Positions 22,048-31,676 of a DNA stretch of 64,000 bases are shown here, piece after piece (the first letter of the stretch is position 1; the number at the start of each line of letters is the position of its first letter). The stretch comes from Pelagophyceae sp. CCMP2097 (Eukaryota > Sar > Pelagophyceae). Below the pieces are notes generated by a model. The model was not told the DNA's origin, made no database searches, and was given only the letters and a program-made list of their open reading frames with translations. The translations under genes were made by a program, and so were the position numbers. The DNA lies in contig MU657182.1 of assembly GCA_026770575.1 (NCBI GenBank), forward strand, positions 204,384 through 268,383. Reading direction: 5' to 3'.

Positions 22048-24264
22048 ATGCGGCTTGCTGTGATTTTGCTGGCATGCCGAGCGTGCTTTTCCGCAGTCAT
22101 CGAGCGGCGCTGCTCCGACTGGCTCGGCGTCGAAGCGCGACCTTTGCAACCGTCGTTTAAACAGCGCGTCGCGGTGATGCTCCGAGGCGAGGCGCACAGC
22201 TTCCCACTGAAAAAAGCGGGATGGGGCTCGCTGAAGCGCTACGTCGTCGACGAGATGGGCGAGACGCACGACGTCGACGTTTTTGGCTGGCTCAAGACGG
22301 GCAACGAGTGGGCCGGCAAAGCGGCGGAAGTGTGCGCGGCCGTCGTCGAACTGGGCGCCGACGCTCAAAACGTCATCGTCGCCGAGACGGACGCAGACGG
22401 CAACGCGCTCCTGAACGGCGAGGCGCTTAAGGCCGTTTCGGAAACGTGCGGCCGCGTCTCGCTCGACTTTCATTCGCTCAACCTCGCGTTTGCGACGAAC
22501 CGCACCGTGTCCCTCGTCGACGCCGCGGCGAGGCGCCTAGGCGGCGCGGGTGCAAACGCCGTAAACCAAGTCTACGACTGGGTAATCGACACTCGCCCAG
22601 ACCTGCTCTTCGTCGCGCGAACCGGGTGGAAATATGTGCTGGCGCAGCCGCGGCGGGCGCGGCCGCGCGATGTGGTGCTCTTCCGGCATGCCGGCAGGCA
22701 CTCCATCTGGGGCTGCGACATCCTCCGCGTCCTGCCCGCGGAAGTCGCGGACCGCGTCTTCCGATTAAAGCCCGACTCGACGTTTTGCGAATCTATAAAG
22801 ACGCTCAACATCAGCATGTCCGAGGAGTACGTCAAGCTCGTCTCGCAGCGCGGCCTCGTCGAGACGGAGCATCGTTTTCCGGTCAAGCTCCATGATTTGA
22901 AGACGAGGACGCTCAACGAGGAGAAGAAGGGGCACCCGCTCTACAACGCCCACAGCTTTTGCCGCCTCAACAGGCGCAACTTTGCCCTCCCGCCGAGCAA
23001 CCTCGATTTCGAAACGTGCCTCGGACGCGCAGACGCCGCAGACATGTGGCCCGAAGACGCGCCCAGGGAGACGCCCCAAGACGACGCCGGCGCGGTGAAA
23101 GGCGCCTCTGCGCGGCGGGGCGCGGCGGCGGCGGCGCGGGCCGCGGCGGCGGCGCGGCGAGAGGTGCCGCGCGGCGCCGACCCTTCGTACGACCCCGCCA
23201 TCGTTGGCCTCTCGCCTTTGAGGTGCGCGCCGCAACCGTTGCGAGTGCGCCTCCGACCCGCTTTCAATCCTTCGTTTGCAAAGCTCCCCGACGGCTTCGC
23301 GCCCCTTTTACATCCGAGGCCAAAGTACCTAGCCTCGCTCCGGCATCGTGGCGACTATTGCGACACTTTTTCCAACAAATTGTTCGACGGCGAGCGACCG
23401 CACCTCTGGGCCTCGCTCGTCCTTTTAGACGCCGACATGGCGCCTTTAAACGTCCCCGTCCTCGTCTTAGACGGCGCAACCGACGCGGCCGTCGACTACG
23501 GCAGCTACGACGTCGTCTTGAAGCCTCTTGCGAACGGCGACTTCCTCGCCACGTCGACGTATTACAAAACGTCGAAGAGGCGCTCCCTCTCGCACTTTTA
23601 CGTCCACGTCCTCCGCCTCAACTTCGACGGCTTTCAAGTATTCGCGCGCAAGCGCCGCGTGGAGCACGCGAACGTGACGTCGGCAAGCCTCGAAATTTCA
23701 CAGCACGGCAAGAACATGGCCGTGCTCTGGGGCGGCTCGCAATCAGAGCCCTTTGAAGTCGTGCACTGGCTCGACGACCCCGTCGACGTCCGGCGGGGCC
23801 TCCCGCCGCCGGAGAAGCCGCCGGAGCCGCCTTCATTGAAAAACGCCGAGCGCTTCGGCCGCCTGCACAACAACGCGTTCCCCGTCCCGCTCGACGCCTT
23901 CCCCGGATGCGATGGTGTGCAACTCTCCGTTGGACACGTCCACTTGGACCTCTTGGAGTTTGGCAATTTGACGCAACGCGCGCCCGGCACGACGTACCTG
24001 CACGCGTTTGTCGTCTGGCGCCGACAGACGCACGCCGTCCTTGCGAGGTCCGAATTCTTCTGCTTCCCCTCGTTTGACGATGGACAAAAGTGCGACCAGA
24101 TTCAGTTCGTTTCGGGTATCTCGCTCGAAGCCTCAACGCTCAAACTCGCATATGGCGTCAACGACTGTTCAGCTGCCCACGTCCAGCTCGACGTCTCAGA
24201 CGTCCTCGACAAAGCCTTCCAGAGGGCCCGAACATCGCACCAGAGACCATGGTGCCCGACGTAA
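22048..24264 (+). CDS. Secreted two-domain carbohydrate-active protein, intronless
   Basis: A single open frame. I prefer the ATG at 22048, because it places MRLAVILLACRACFSAVIER at the start as a signal peptide; an in-frame ATG at 22018 adds ten residues. The N-terminal 300 residues contain DWVIDTRPDLLFVARTGWKY and HAGRHSIWGCDILRVLP, resembling a nucleotide-sugar glycosyltransferase fold. An Ala-rich linker (ARRGAAAAARAAAAARR) separates it from a C-terminal half resembling a beta-propeller of the GH130/GH43 type: YDVVLKPLANGDFLATSTYY, VQLSVGHVHLDLLEF, KCDQIQFVSGISLEAS and LKLAYGVNDCSAAHV. The role is inferred to be in Golgi or extracellular glycan processing. The intronless structure is unusual among its neighbours. 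Confidence 0.75.
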   Translation: MRLAVILLACRACFSAVIERRCSDWLGVEARPLQPSFKQRVAVMLRGEAHSFPLKKAGWGSLKRYVVDEMGETHDVDVFGWLKTGNEWAGKAAEVCAAVVELGADAQNVIVAETDADGNALLNGEALKAVSETCGRVSLDFHSLNLAFATNRTVSLVDAAARRLGGAGANAVNQVYDWVIDTRPDLLFVARTGWKYVLAQPRRARPRDVVLFRHAGRHSIWGCDILRVLPAEVADRVFRLKPDSTFCESIKTLNISMSEEYVKLVSQRGLVETEHRFPVKLHDLKTRTLNEEKKGHPLYNAHSFCRLNRRNFALPPSNLDFETCLGRADAADMWPEDAPRETPQDDAGAVKGASARRGAAAAARAAAAARREVPRGADPSYDPAIVGLSPLRCAPQPLRVRLRPAFNPSFAKLPDGFAPLLHPRPKYLASLRHRGDYCDTFSNKLFDGERPHLWASLVLLDADMAPLNVPVLVLDGATDAAVDYGSYDVVLKPLANGDFLATSTYYKTSKRRSLSHFYVHVLRLNFDGFQVFARKRRVEHANVTSASLEISQHGKNMAVLWGGSQSEPFEVVHWLDDPVDVRRGLPPPEKPPEPPSLKNAERFGRLHNNAFPVPLDAFPGCDGVQLSVGHVHLDLLEFGNLTQRAPGTTYLHAFVVWRRQTHAVLARSEFFCFPSFDDGQKCDQIQFVSGISLEASTLKLAYGVNDCSAAHVQLDVSDVLDKAFQRARTSHQRPWCPT

Positions 24265-24429
24265 TCACACGCCTCGGCGGGCCCCGCTGGATCTGCGCCG
24301 TGAGCGTCGGGGGTGTGCAGGATATCTCCGGGTCTGTCATCTCCCCGGGGTCTCGATTCGAACGGCCGGCGGACATTTTCGAATTTCACAATAGGGCCTC
24401 GCCTTTTTAAAGGCCGGCCGCGGGGGCTT

Positions 24430-25587
24430 TTATGTGCGCGGTGCGTAAAAAGCGAGGCAGGGCTCGAGGGGCTTGCCGCCCTCGGGCGCGGCGTGCTTTT
24501 TGAGCCAGGCCCAGTCGCCGGCGCCGCGCTCGAGGAAACGGTCGTGATACGTCCAATAGACCTGGTACCCTTCTTCGTCCAGCTTCGAAGGAGGGCTCGA
24601 CCGCCGGTACACCGTATAGTGGTCGCTGCGGAAGCAGACGAGCGCGGCGAGGTAGCGCGGCTGCGGCGCGCCCATTTCGGCGTCGCTTGCAGCGGCCTCG
24701 GGAAAGAGCTTGGCCACGTCGACGGGCAAGTTCAATTCGTCGAGGAGCGCGCGCACCGTCTCCGTCGACGGCCTTGCCGCCCAGGCCAGGTTGAGCGCGA
24801 GGAACGGGGCCTGGGCCTCGATGCGGTGCACGACGCGGATGCTGCGCTCGCCGCAGGATTCGCACGACCGCGGGCTTTCTTCTTTGGTCTCGCGCACGGC
24901 GCGCTCCACCGCCGTCAGTCCCGCGCCATTTGCGGCGAGGACGCACGCGGCGGAGACGGCGGCGACCATGGAGTCGACGTCGGAGTAGACAGCGCCGCCG
25001 CCGCCGCCGCAGAGTACGCACGCCTCGCCGACGAGCGCCCCGCGCGTCGCAAACGCCGGCCGGAGCCGCGCGGCGGAGACTAAAGTCTCCAGGACCTCGA
25101 CTGCGTCGGCGTAGGAAAACGCCTTCGCGAGGTCGCTGCCCGCGCTGCCGCCGCCTGCGAGGATCTGCCGAAGAGTTTCGTTTTGCCTCGAGGGGCACTC
25201 CTTCGCCGCGACACCGTCCAACACAGCATTCAGCGCAGCGTCGACGTCGGCCTCGCTCCGGAGCTTGAGGAGGCGTTTCGGTAAAGCGGCGACGGCGCAG
25301 GCGAGGGCTTCGAGGGAGCAGTTGTTTTGCATTGAAACGTCCGCCGCCCGCCTTGCAGAAGCGCCGTGGCTCGCAGCCGCAAACGCCGCCGGCACTGCCG
25401 CTCTTTCAGCCTTTTGCTCCGGCGCCGGCGCGGCCGTGGAGACGTGCGACGCAAACTTCTTTTTTTTGCCTTTGCTTGCCTTGCCAAACAACGACGTCAC
25501 CGACGGCGCCTCAGCCGGCGCCTCGACCACCGGCGCCTCGCCCGGTATCGACGGCGCGGCGACCTCGGCGGCCTGGAAGTCCGCCAT
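24430..25587 (-). CDS. USP-family (C19) deubiquitinase-like protein
   Basis: A 385-residue single-exon protein. Near residue 86 MQNNCSLEALACAV matches the USP cysteine box (Q-N-x-C). Near residue 325 RYLAALVCFRSDHYTVYRR matches the histidine box. Two CxxC pairs (EACVLCGGG and SCESCGERSIRVVHRIE) sit where USP zinc-binding fingers lie. The catalytic domain is shorter than in most USPs, and the N-terminal 80 residues are low complexity with KGKKKKFASH. It resembles the USP53/54 subgroup, whose members are often inactive, so activity is uncertain. Removal of ubiquitin is the inferred role. It is divergent from the kinesin gene across only 119 nt. Confidence 0.6.
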   Translation of the reverse strand: MADFQAAEVAAPSIPGEAPVVEAPAEAPSVTSLFGKASKGKKKKFASHVSTAAPAPEQKAERAAVPAAFAAASHGASARRAADVSMQNNCSLEALACAVAALPKRLLKLRSEADVDAALNAVLDGVAAKECPSRQNETLRQILAGGGSAGSDLAKAFSYADAVEVLETLVSAARLRPAFATRGALVGEACVLCGGGGGAVYSDVDSMVAAVSAACVLAANGAGLTAVERAVRETKEESPRSCESCGERSIRVVHRIEAQAPFLALNLAWAARPSTETVRALLDELNLPVDVAKLFPEAAASDAEMGAPQPRYLAALVCFRSDHYTVYRRSSPPSKLDEEGYQVYWTYHDRFLERGAGDWAWLKKHAAPEGGKPLEPCLAFYAPRT

Positions 25588-25706
25588 GGTCGGCGGCCCG
25601 TCTGAGAGCGCCGCGCGCTCAGGCTCGGGTATCCAAAAGTGTCGCTAATCGGGCCCGTCACGTGAACGAGCCCGTTGCCTTTCTCACGTTGGAATCTCAC
25701 GTTGGC
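25588..25706. promoter_or_regulatory. Compact divergent promoter, 119 nt
   Basis: The starts of the USP-like gene (minus) and the kinesin gene (plus) are 119 nt apart, so the 5-prime UTRs and promoters must overlap or share elements. CTCACGTTGGAATCTCACGTTGG contains CTCACGTTGG twice near 25683-25705. Confidence 0.5.
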
Positions 25707-28700
25707 ATGGAGGCCGCCGTCGTCGTGTGCGCTAGGCTGCGGCCGACGAAGCGCACCGAGGGCCTGGCGGTGCACACCGCCGAGGACGGCGCCGTCGTCT
25801 TGCCGGAAGGGGTTCGCCAGGCGTTTGATTTCGCATATGGCGAGAGCGAGTCGACGGAAGCTGTCTACGCCGGCGTCGCGCAGGGCATTGTGCGACGCGC
25901 TCTGGGCGGCGAAAGCGGCGCCATCTTCGTCTATGGCCAGACTGCTTCGGGGAAGACTTATACCATGGGTGGTGACAAGGGCTCTCCGGGGCTCATGGCC
26001 CTCGCGGCTACAGACCTCCTCGACGAAATCGCGAAACAGTCGGGCAGGGAGTTCCTCCTCCGACTCTCCCTCGTCGAAGTCTACAACGAGGTGCGGTGGG
26101 GCCGCTTGCGAAGGTTCCGGCCGAAAACCGTCCTAGGCCATCCGCGATTTGCTCGTGCCGCCGCCGGCAAAGGGCAAGGAGAATGCGGCGGCGGCCGAGT
26201 CCGGCGTGAAGCTGCGCGAGGGCCGCAAGGGCGTGCCGTTCCTCGAGGGCGTCACGTCCGTGCCCGTGACGTGCATCGCCGACGTCGAGCAAGCTCTGCA
26301 GCGCGGCGCGGCGTCGAGGAACACGAAGCAGACGCGCATGAACCTGCAGTCGTCGCGGTCGCACGCGGTGCTGGAGATTTGCATCGAGTCAAAGGTCGCC
26401 GGCGACGCCTCCGGGCCTGTGCTCTCCGCTAGATTGGCGTTCGTCGACCTCGCCGGGTCGGAAAAGTCGGCGCAGCACGACGCGGCGACGACGACGCTCG
26501 CGCGCGACAACGCGCAGCGCGACGCGGCGCAGCGGCGGAATGAGGGGAACAAAATTAACAAATCCTTATCGACGCTCGCAAACGTTGTCCAGCAGCTCGG
26601 CGACCGCGCGGCGGGCGCAAAGGCGGCGCACGTCAACTTCCGCGACTCTGCGCTGACCAACTTGCTTCGACGCGCTTTGGACACGCCGAGCGGGGCAAGG
26701 CTGGCGATCGTCTTGTGTTGCGCCGCGGCTTCGCAGTACGCGCCCGAGACGCGCGCGACGCTGGCCTTTGGCCGCCTCGCGAAAAGAGTGGACCTCCAGC
26801 CGCGCGTCTGCGAGGTCGTGGACATGGAATCAGACCTAAGAAAGGTCCGTGTCGAGGCCCCGGGAGGGCCGTCGGAGCGTCCCGGTTAGGTCCGTTCCAG
26901 ACTCCACGCCGTCCTCGGCGAGCGCGCCGCGCTCCTCGCCGCCGTCGCCTCGACGAAGGCCCTCGAGGCGACGAACGAGGCCTTGGAGGCCCGGAACGCG
27001 CGGCACGAGGCCGACATTTTCGACCTTACTCGAACAATAGACGACCTCAACAGGAACATCATCCTCGGCGGCATCGCCGACCAGGCCCTGCCATTTGTGC
27101 AGCAGTCCGCCGAGAGCGTCGACCTCAGGGCCGCGCAAGCCGACGCCGCGCAGCTCCGGGCCAAGCTCGCCCAAAGAGACGCCGACCAAGACGCCGCGCT
27201 CGCCGACCGCGCCGCCGAGCGAGACGCCGAGAGCCTCGAGCTTCAGGCCGCGCAGGCCGACGCGGCGGCGCTCCGNNNNNNNNNNNNNNNNNNNNNNNNN
27301 NNNNNNNNNNNNNNNNNNNNNNNNNNNNNNNNNNNNNNNNNNNNNNNNNNNNNNNNNNNNNNNNNNNNNNNNNNNNNNNNNNNNNNNNNNNNNNNNNNNN
27401 NNNNNNNNNNNNNNNNNNNNNNNNNNNNNNNNNNNNNNNNNNNNNNNNNNNNNNNNNNNNNNNNNNNNNNNNNNNNNNNNNNNNNNNNNNNNNNNNNNNN
27501 NNNNNNNNNNNNNNNNNNNNNNNNNNNNNNNNNNNNNNNNNNNNNNNNNNNNNNNNNNNNNNNNNNNNNNNNNNNNNNNNNNNNNNNNNNNNNNNNNNNN
27601 NNNNNNNNNNNNNNNNNNNNNNNNNNNNNNNNNNNNNNNNNNNNNNNNNNNNNNNNNNNNNNNNNNNNNNNNNNNNNNNNNNNNNNNNNNNNNNNNNNNN
27701 NNNNNNNNNNNNNNNNNNNNNNNNNNNNNNGCGCAGGCCGACGCGGCGGCGCTCCGTGAACAGCTTGACGAGCGAGGCGCCGAGGGCCTCGTGCTTCAGG
27801 CAGCGCAGGCCGACGCGGCGGCGCTTCGTGAAAAGTTGGCCGAGCGAGACGCCGAGCAAGCTGCCGCGCTCGGAGAGCGTGCCGCCGCGCTCGGCGAGCG
27901 CGACGCCGAGGCCCTCGCGCTCCAAGCCGCGCAGGCCGACGCGACCGCGCTCCGCGCACGCCTGGCCGAGCGCGACGGCGAGGCCCTCGAGCTCCAGACC
28001 GCACAGGTCGACGCCACCGCGCTCCGCGCACGCCTGGCCGAGCGAGACGCCGCACTCAGGGATGCCGCCGCGCTCGACGAGCGAGACGCCGAGGGCCTTG
28101 CGCTCCAAGCCGACGTGGCGGCGCTTCGCGAAAAGCTGGCCGCGCGAGACGCCGAGGCCCTCGAGCTCCAAGCCGCGCAGGCCGACGCCACCGCGCTCCG
28201 CGCACGCCTGGCCGAGCGCGACGACGAGAGCCTCGACATTTGCGTCGCGCAGGCCGATGCTACCGCGCTTCGCGCGAGCCTCGCTGAGCGCGACGCCGAG
28301 CGAGACGCCGCGTTCGCCGAGCGTGCATCCGCGCTCGCCGGGCGAGATGCTGCGCTTAGCGAGCGCGACGCCTCGATCCTCGAGCTCCGCACCGCGCAGG
28401 CCGACGCGGCGGCGCTCCAAACGAGCCTCGCCGAGCACCTCGCCGAACTAGACGCCGAGCGCAACGCCGAGCGTGCCGCCGCGCTCGGCGAGCGCGACGC
28501 TGCGCTTGGCGAGCGCGATGCCTCAAGCCTCGAGCTTCAAGCCGCGCAAGCCGACGCCGCCGAACTCCGCGCACGCCTGGCCGAGCGAGACGCCGAGCGC
28601 GGCGCGGCGCTCGCCGAGCACGACGCAGCTCTCGCCGAGCGCGACGCGGCGACGGCGCGGCTCGAGGCGCTCGACGCTCGACGCGGGCGCTCGCCTCGGG

Positions 28701-29473
28701 CCTTGGCGCCCCCGACGACGCCGCCACCGCCGTCGTCTCCGGAGCTGGCGTCGCCGCGGGAGCCGCTTTCGCCGCCGCCGCCAGTCTCGGAGCTGGCGTC
28801 GCCGCGGGAGCCGCTTTCGCCGCCGCCGCCATCGGACCTGCCGTATTCGCCGAGATCACCGGCCGCGGGGCCGCCGCCGCCGCTGGAAGAATATTGCATG
28901 CCGTCGCCGGCCTCGGCGCCGCCAGCTTCAGAGCTGCCGTCGTCGCCGCCGTCACCGGCCTCGGAGCTGCCGCCGCCGCCGCCGTCGCCGGCCTCGGAGC
29001 CGTCAGCCTCGGACCTTTCGTCGTCGCCGAGATCATCCGGGCCAGCCGCGGGGCCGCCGCCGCCGCTGCCGTCGCCGGGCTCGGCGCCGCCGGCTTCAGC
29101 GGAGCCGCCGCCGCCGGCCTCTGCAGCGCCGCCGGACTCGACGCCGTCGGCCTCTGCGGCGCCGGCCGCCGCCGCGGGCCCGCAACCTGCGTCGTCCGGC
29201 CCGGCCGCGCGTGCCCCCGGCGCTTCGAAGCCTTGGCTCGCGGAGCCGCCGCCGCCGGGGGCGATGGTGTCAGCGGATTGGTACGCCCGGCAAGCGGCTT
29301 ACAACAACCAGTACAAAGACGTCGACGGCTCCCGCGCCGAGGCCCGCGCTGAAGTTGCCCACGACTTCGCCCTCCGCAAGCAACTCGCCGACATGTGCCG
29401 CGGCATGCAGGCCAAGCGAGCGCAGCAGCGCGCGCGGCGCCGCGGGCCCGAAGATGCCGCCGGACCGGGCTAA
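25707..29473 (+). CDS. Kinesin motor protein with repetitive coiled coil (contains assembly gap)
   Basis: A microtubule motor. The start at 25707 gives MEAAVVVCARLRPTKR, an N-terminal motor. P-loop GQTASGKTYTMGG, switch I LQSSRSHAVLEI, switch II VDLAGSEKSA and NKINKSLSTLANVVQQL are all present, spread over two exons joined by a 50-nt intron near 26090-26140. A second intron at about 26847-26888 joins DLRK to VRSRLHAVLGERAALL. The stalk is a repeat-rich coiled coil of LQAAQADAAALREKLAERDA units, broken by 455 Ns at 27276-27730. The tail is Pro/Ser/Ala-rich (PPPPSPASELPSSPP-like), then ends in a basic helix. The motor most resembles N-terminal kinesin-7/CENP-E types, but the subfamily is uncertain. 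The reading frame differs by one across the gap, so the gap size is not exact. Confidence 0.9.
27276..27730. other. Assembly gap (455 N)
   Basis: A run of N lies within the tandemly repeated coiled-coil coding region of the kinesin. The flanks carry the same GCGCAGGCCGACGCGGCGGC unit on both sides, so the gap probably reflects collapse of repeats in assembly. Confidence 0.98.
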
Positions 29474-29871
29474 AGCCGGGCCCATCAACTCACAGCAAAA
29501 CGACTAAGGGAAGCTTCTTCTATGCACTCCAAGAGGCTTTGCTTTGGACAAACGCTGTCGAAAGCAATCTTCGCAACCCTCAAGCCGCGTGCCGAGGATG
29601 TCCCCGACCCTTGTCCGCGCAGGGTTGCACCTCGACTTGCTTGCTTAATATCCACCCTGGGTGGGGCTGGCCCAGGCGGGAATAACCGTCGACTTCAATT
29701 CTGAAAAGCCCCAAAAGTTCTTCCGGCTCGGATTTGCAAAACAATCGCGGTTTGCATCTCCACGAATTCCGTTGTGGACGTTTTCCTGGCAACTGGCTGG
29801 AAATTCAGACTTTTCGCGTACGCACGACGAGAAAAAAAGCCAAAGCAGCAAAGTCAAGACACCTTAAGACG
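29474..29871. other. Intergenic, contains a sequence shared with 46.3 kb
   Basis: No gene is seen between the kinesin stop and the first amidase start. Around 29634-29667 it carries CTTGCTTGCTTAATATCCAC then CCTGGGTGGGGC. A near-copy occurs near 46297-46333. The core CCACCCTGGGTGG is palindromic. Confidence 0.6.
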
Positions 29872-31672
29872 ATGCGGTCGTCCTTGACGGCGCTGGCTCT
29901 GGCGGGCGCGGCGGCGCAAAAGCACATCGCGCTGTCCAACGAGACGGTGCACTGGGGCTACTTTTCAAAACTCCTGTCGCCCGTGGTGACCATCAAGTCC
30001 GGTGAGACGGTAATCGTCGAGATGGCGACGCACCACGCCTGCGACGACTGGGACAAGATGATCAAGGGCGACGCGGGCATGGAGTCCATCTACAAGTGGA
30101 ACGAAAAAGTGAAGAGGGAGGCCTTCCGCGGCGCCACGGGCACGGGCGACGGCGTGAGTCGCCGCTTCCTCACGGAAATGCTTCAAAGCTCTCGGTAGGT
30201 GCACGTCCTGACGGGCCCGATCTTCGTGGCCGGCGCCGAACCCGGAGACGTGTTGAAGGTCGAGATCGTCGACCTGGCGCCTCGGCCGAACCCGATGGGG
30301 CAGACGTTTGGGTCCAACGCCAACGCCTGGTGGGGGTACCAGGCGCGCGTGCCCAACGCCGACGGAACGGGGTACACCTCCGGCTCCAAGACGATGACGC
30401 CCGGGTCCAGCGACGAGGTCAACACCATCTACGAGCTCGTCAAGTCAAAGACCGTGAGCAGTCATCGGCTGAGTCGTCGACTTTTGAGGAATCTTTTTGA
30501 CCCTCGGCCTTTGTAGGACGGTAACTTCTACGCGACCCCGTCGTACGCCTTCCAGTGGCCGACACTGACGGACCCGGACGGCGTCACGCGCGACTATATT
30601 GACTATCCCGGGACGTGCGTCCCGCACGACGCGCACGGCACCACCAAGATTTCTGGAGACGTGGAGAAGATGGGCTGGACCAAACCCGCCGACATCGTGT
30701 ACAACGACGACGTCTTTCCTGCGGCGATCCCCGTCAACCTCCACGTCGGCTGCATGGGCCTCGCACCGGCATCCCACTCCGCCGTCGACTCCATCCCGCC
30801 CATGAAGACGGGCGGCAACCTCGACAACAAGCGCATTGGGGTGGGGACGACCATGTGAGTATTCCACACGTTGGAGATGTGGCAAAGGTCTGCTGTTTCA
30901 GGTACTACCCCGTGGAGGTCGCTGGCGCACTGCTGAGCATGGGAGACGCCCACCTCGCCCAGGGCGACTCGGAGCTGGACGGCACGGGCATCGAGACTTC
31001 GATCACAGGCGAGTTCAAGATAACTCTGGTGAAGAAGAAGGACTTGGACGCCTGGCAGGTGCGTCTCCCGTTTGGCCCTTTCATCTTCGGACGTTTGCCA
31101 TCGAGGCCGGTAGGTGGACTTGGACTTCCCCATGGGCGAGACTGACTCGCACTGGATCGTGCACTCGTTCACGGAGATTGACTCTTTAAAAACGTATTTC
31201 GACAACCCGACGTATCCATCAAAGGACAGGAGCGGAAACGGCGCAGTGCCCAGCTCGAGGCGCAAGCGCCGGCGGTTGCGCTGCCCGTCCCCGTTCGAGC
31301 CGGCCTCGCCGTGGTGGCGCGGGTGCCGCGGGGGAGACGACATTCTCTGGCTCGAGTCGGGGCCGTGTCGCTAAAGCGGTTTAAGCTTTATGACCGAAAG
31401 GAATTTTACAGAAGGCGTTAAGCTTTATTTCCGTAACAAGAAGCTTTTTATAAATGATTTTCCCGCGGTTCCACAACCCGATGGATATCTTCGGCGCCTC
31501 TTCGATTGACAAGGCCATGGTCCACACGTTCGCTCAAACTAGAAAGTTCTTGATGGCGAATTATGGCGTCACGGACGACGAGGCCACCACTTACATCACG
31601 CAGGGCGTCGACTTTGGGATCACGCAAGTCGTCGACGGCAACTTTGGCGTCCACGCGCTGGTGACGCCATAA
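29872..31672 (+). CDS. Acetamidase/formamidase family protein, copy 1 (damaged)
   Basis: FmdA/AmdA enzymes hydrolyse formamide or short amides to ammonia and acid. The start at 29872 gives a signal peptide (MRSSLTALALAGAAAQKHIA), so the protein enters the secretory route. Exons follow: VEMATHHACDDWDKMIKGDA; HVLTGPIFVAGAEPGDVLKV; ANAWWGYQARVP; then PVNLHVGCMGLAPASH, KTGGNLDNKRIGVGT, YYPVEVAGALLSMGDAHLAQ, GDSELDGTGIETS. Four introns fall at DG/VH, SKT/DGNFY, TTM/YYPV and AWQ/VDLDF. After TYFDNP the frame is interrupted by about 270 nt with no usable acceptor, then resumes DIFGASSIDKAM...VDGNFGVHALV, and stops at 31670-31672 inside a templated insertion. By comparison with copy 2 it is a probable pseudogene or is mis-assembled. 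It may once have been fused to copy 2. Confidence 0.8.
31208..31482. other. Insertion in amidase copy 1 flanked by a 13-nt direct repeat
   Basis: Copy 2 reads straight through this point (ETYFENPSMIF). In copy 1 about 270 nt separate TTTCGACAACCCGACG (near 31198) from GGTTCCACAACCCGATGG (near 31475). TTC-S-ACAACCCGA is thus present on both sides. The insert opens with GT, but there is no AG between the last in-frame stop (TAA near 31451) and the resumed reading frame, so normal GT-AG removal does not restore the protein. It also contains TTAAGCTTTAT twice (near 31381 and 31419). Confidence 0.65.
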
Positions 31673-31676
31673 TTCG

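Noticed and set aside
24300..24410. tRNA-like GTTCGAATC sequence
   Set aside because: The motif is present, but no cloverleaf with a matching acceptor stem could be drawn around it.
27276..27730. Possible frameshift in the kinesin stalk
   Set aside because: The frame change coincides with Ns of arbitrary length, so it gives no evidence of a real frameshift.
28473..29507. Arg-rich open frame over the kinesin tail
   Set aside because: It is the second frame of the Pro/Ser/Ala-rich tail. The in-frame reading from the motor and stalk is preferred.
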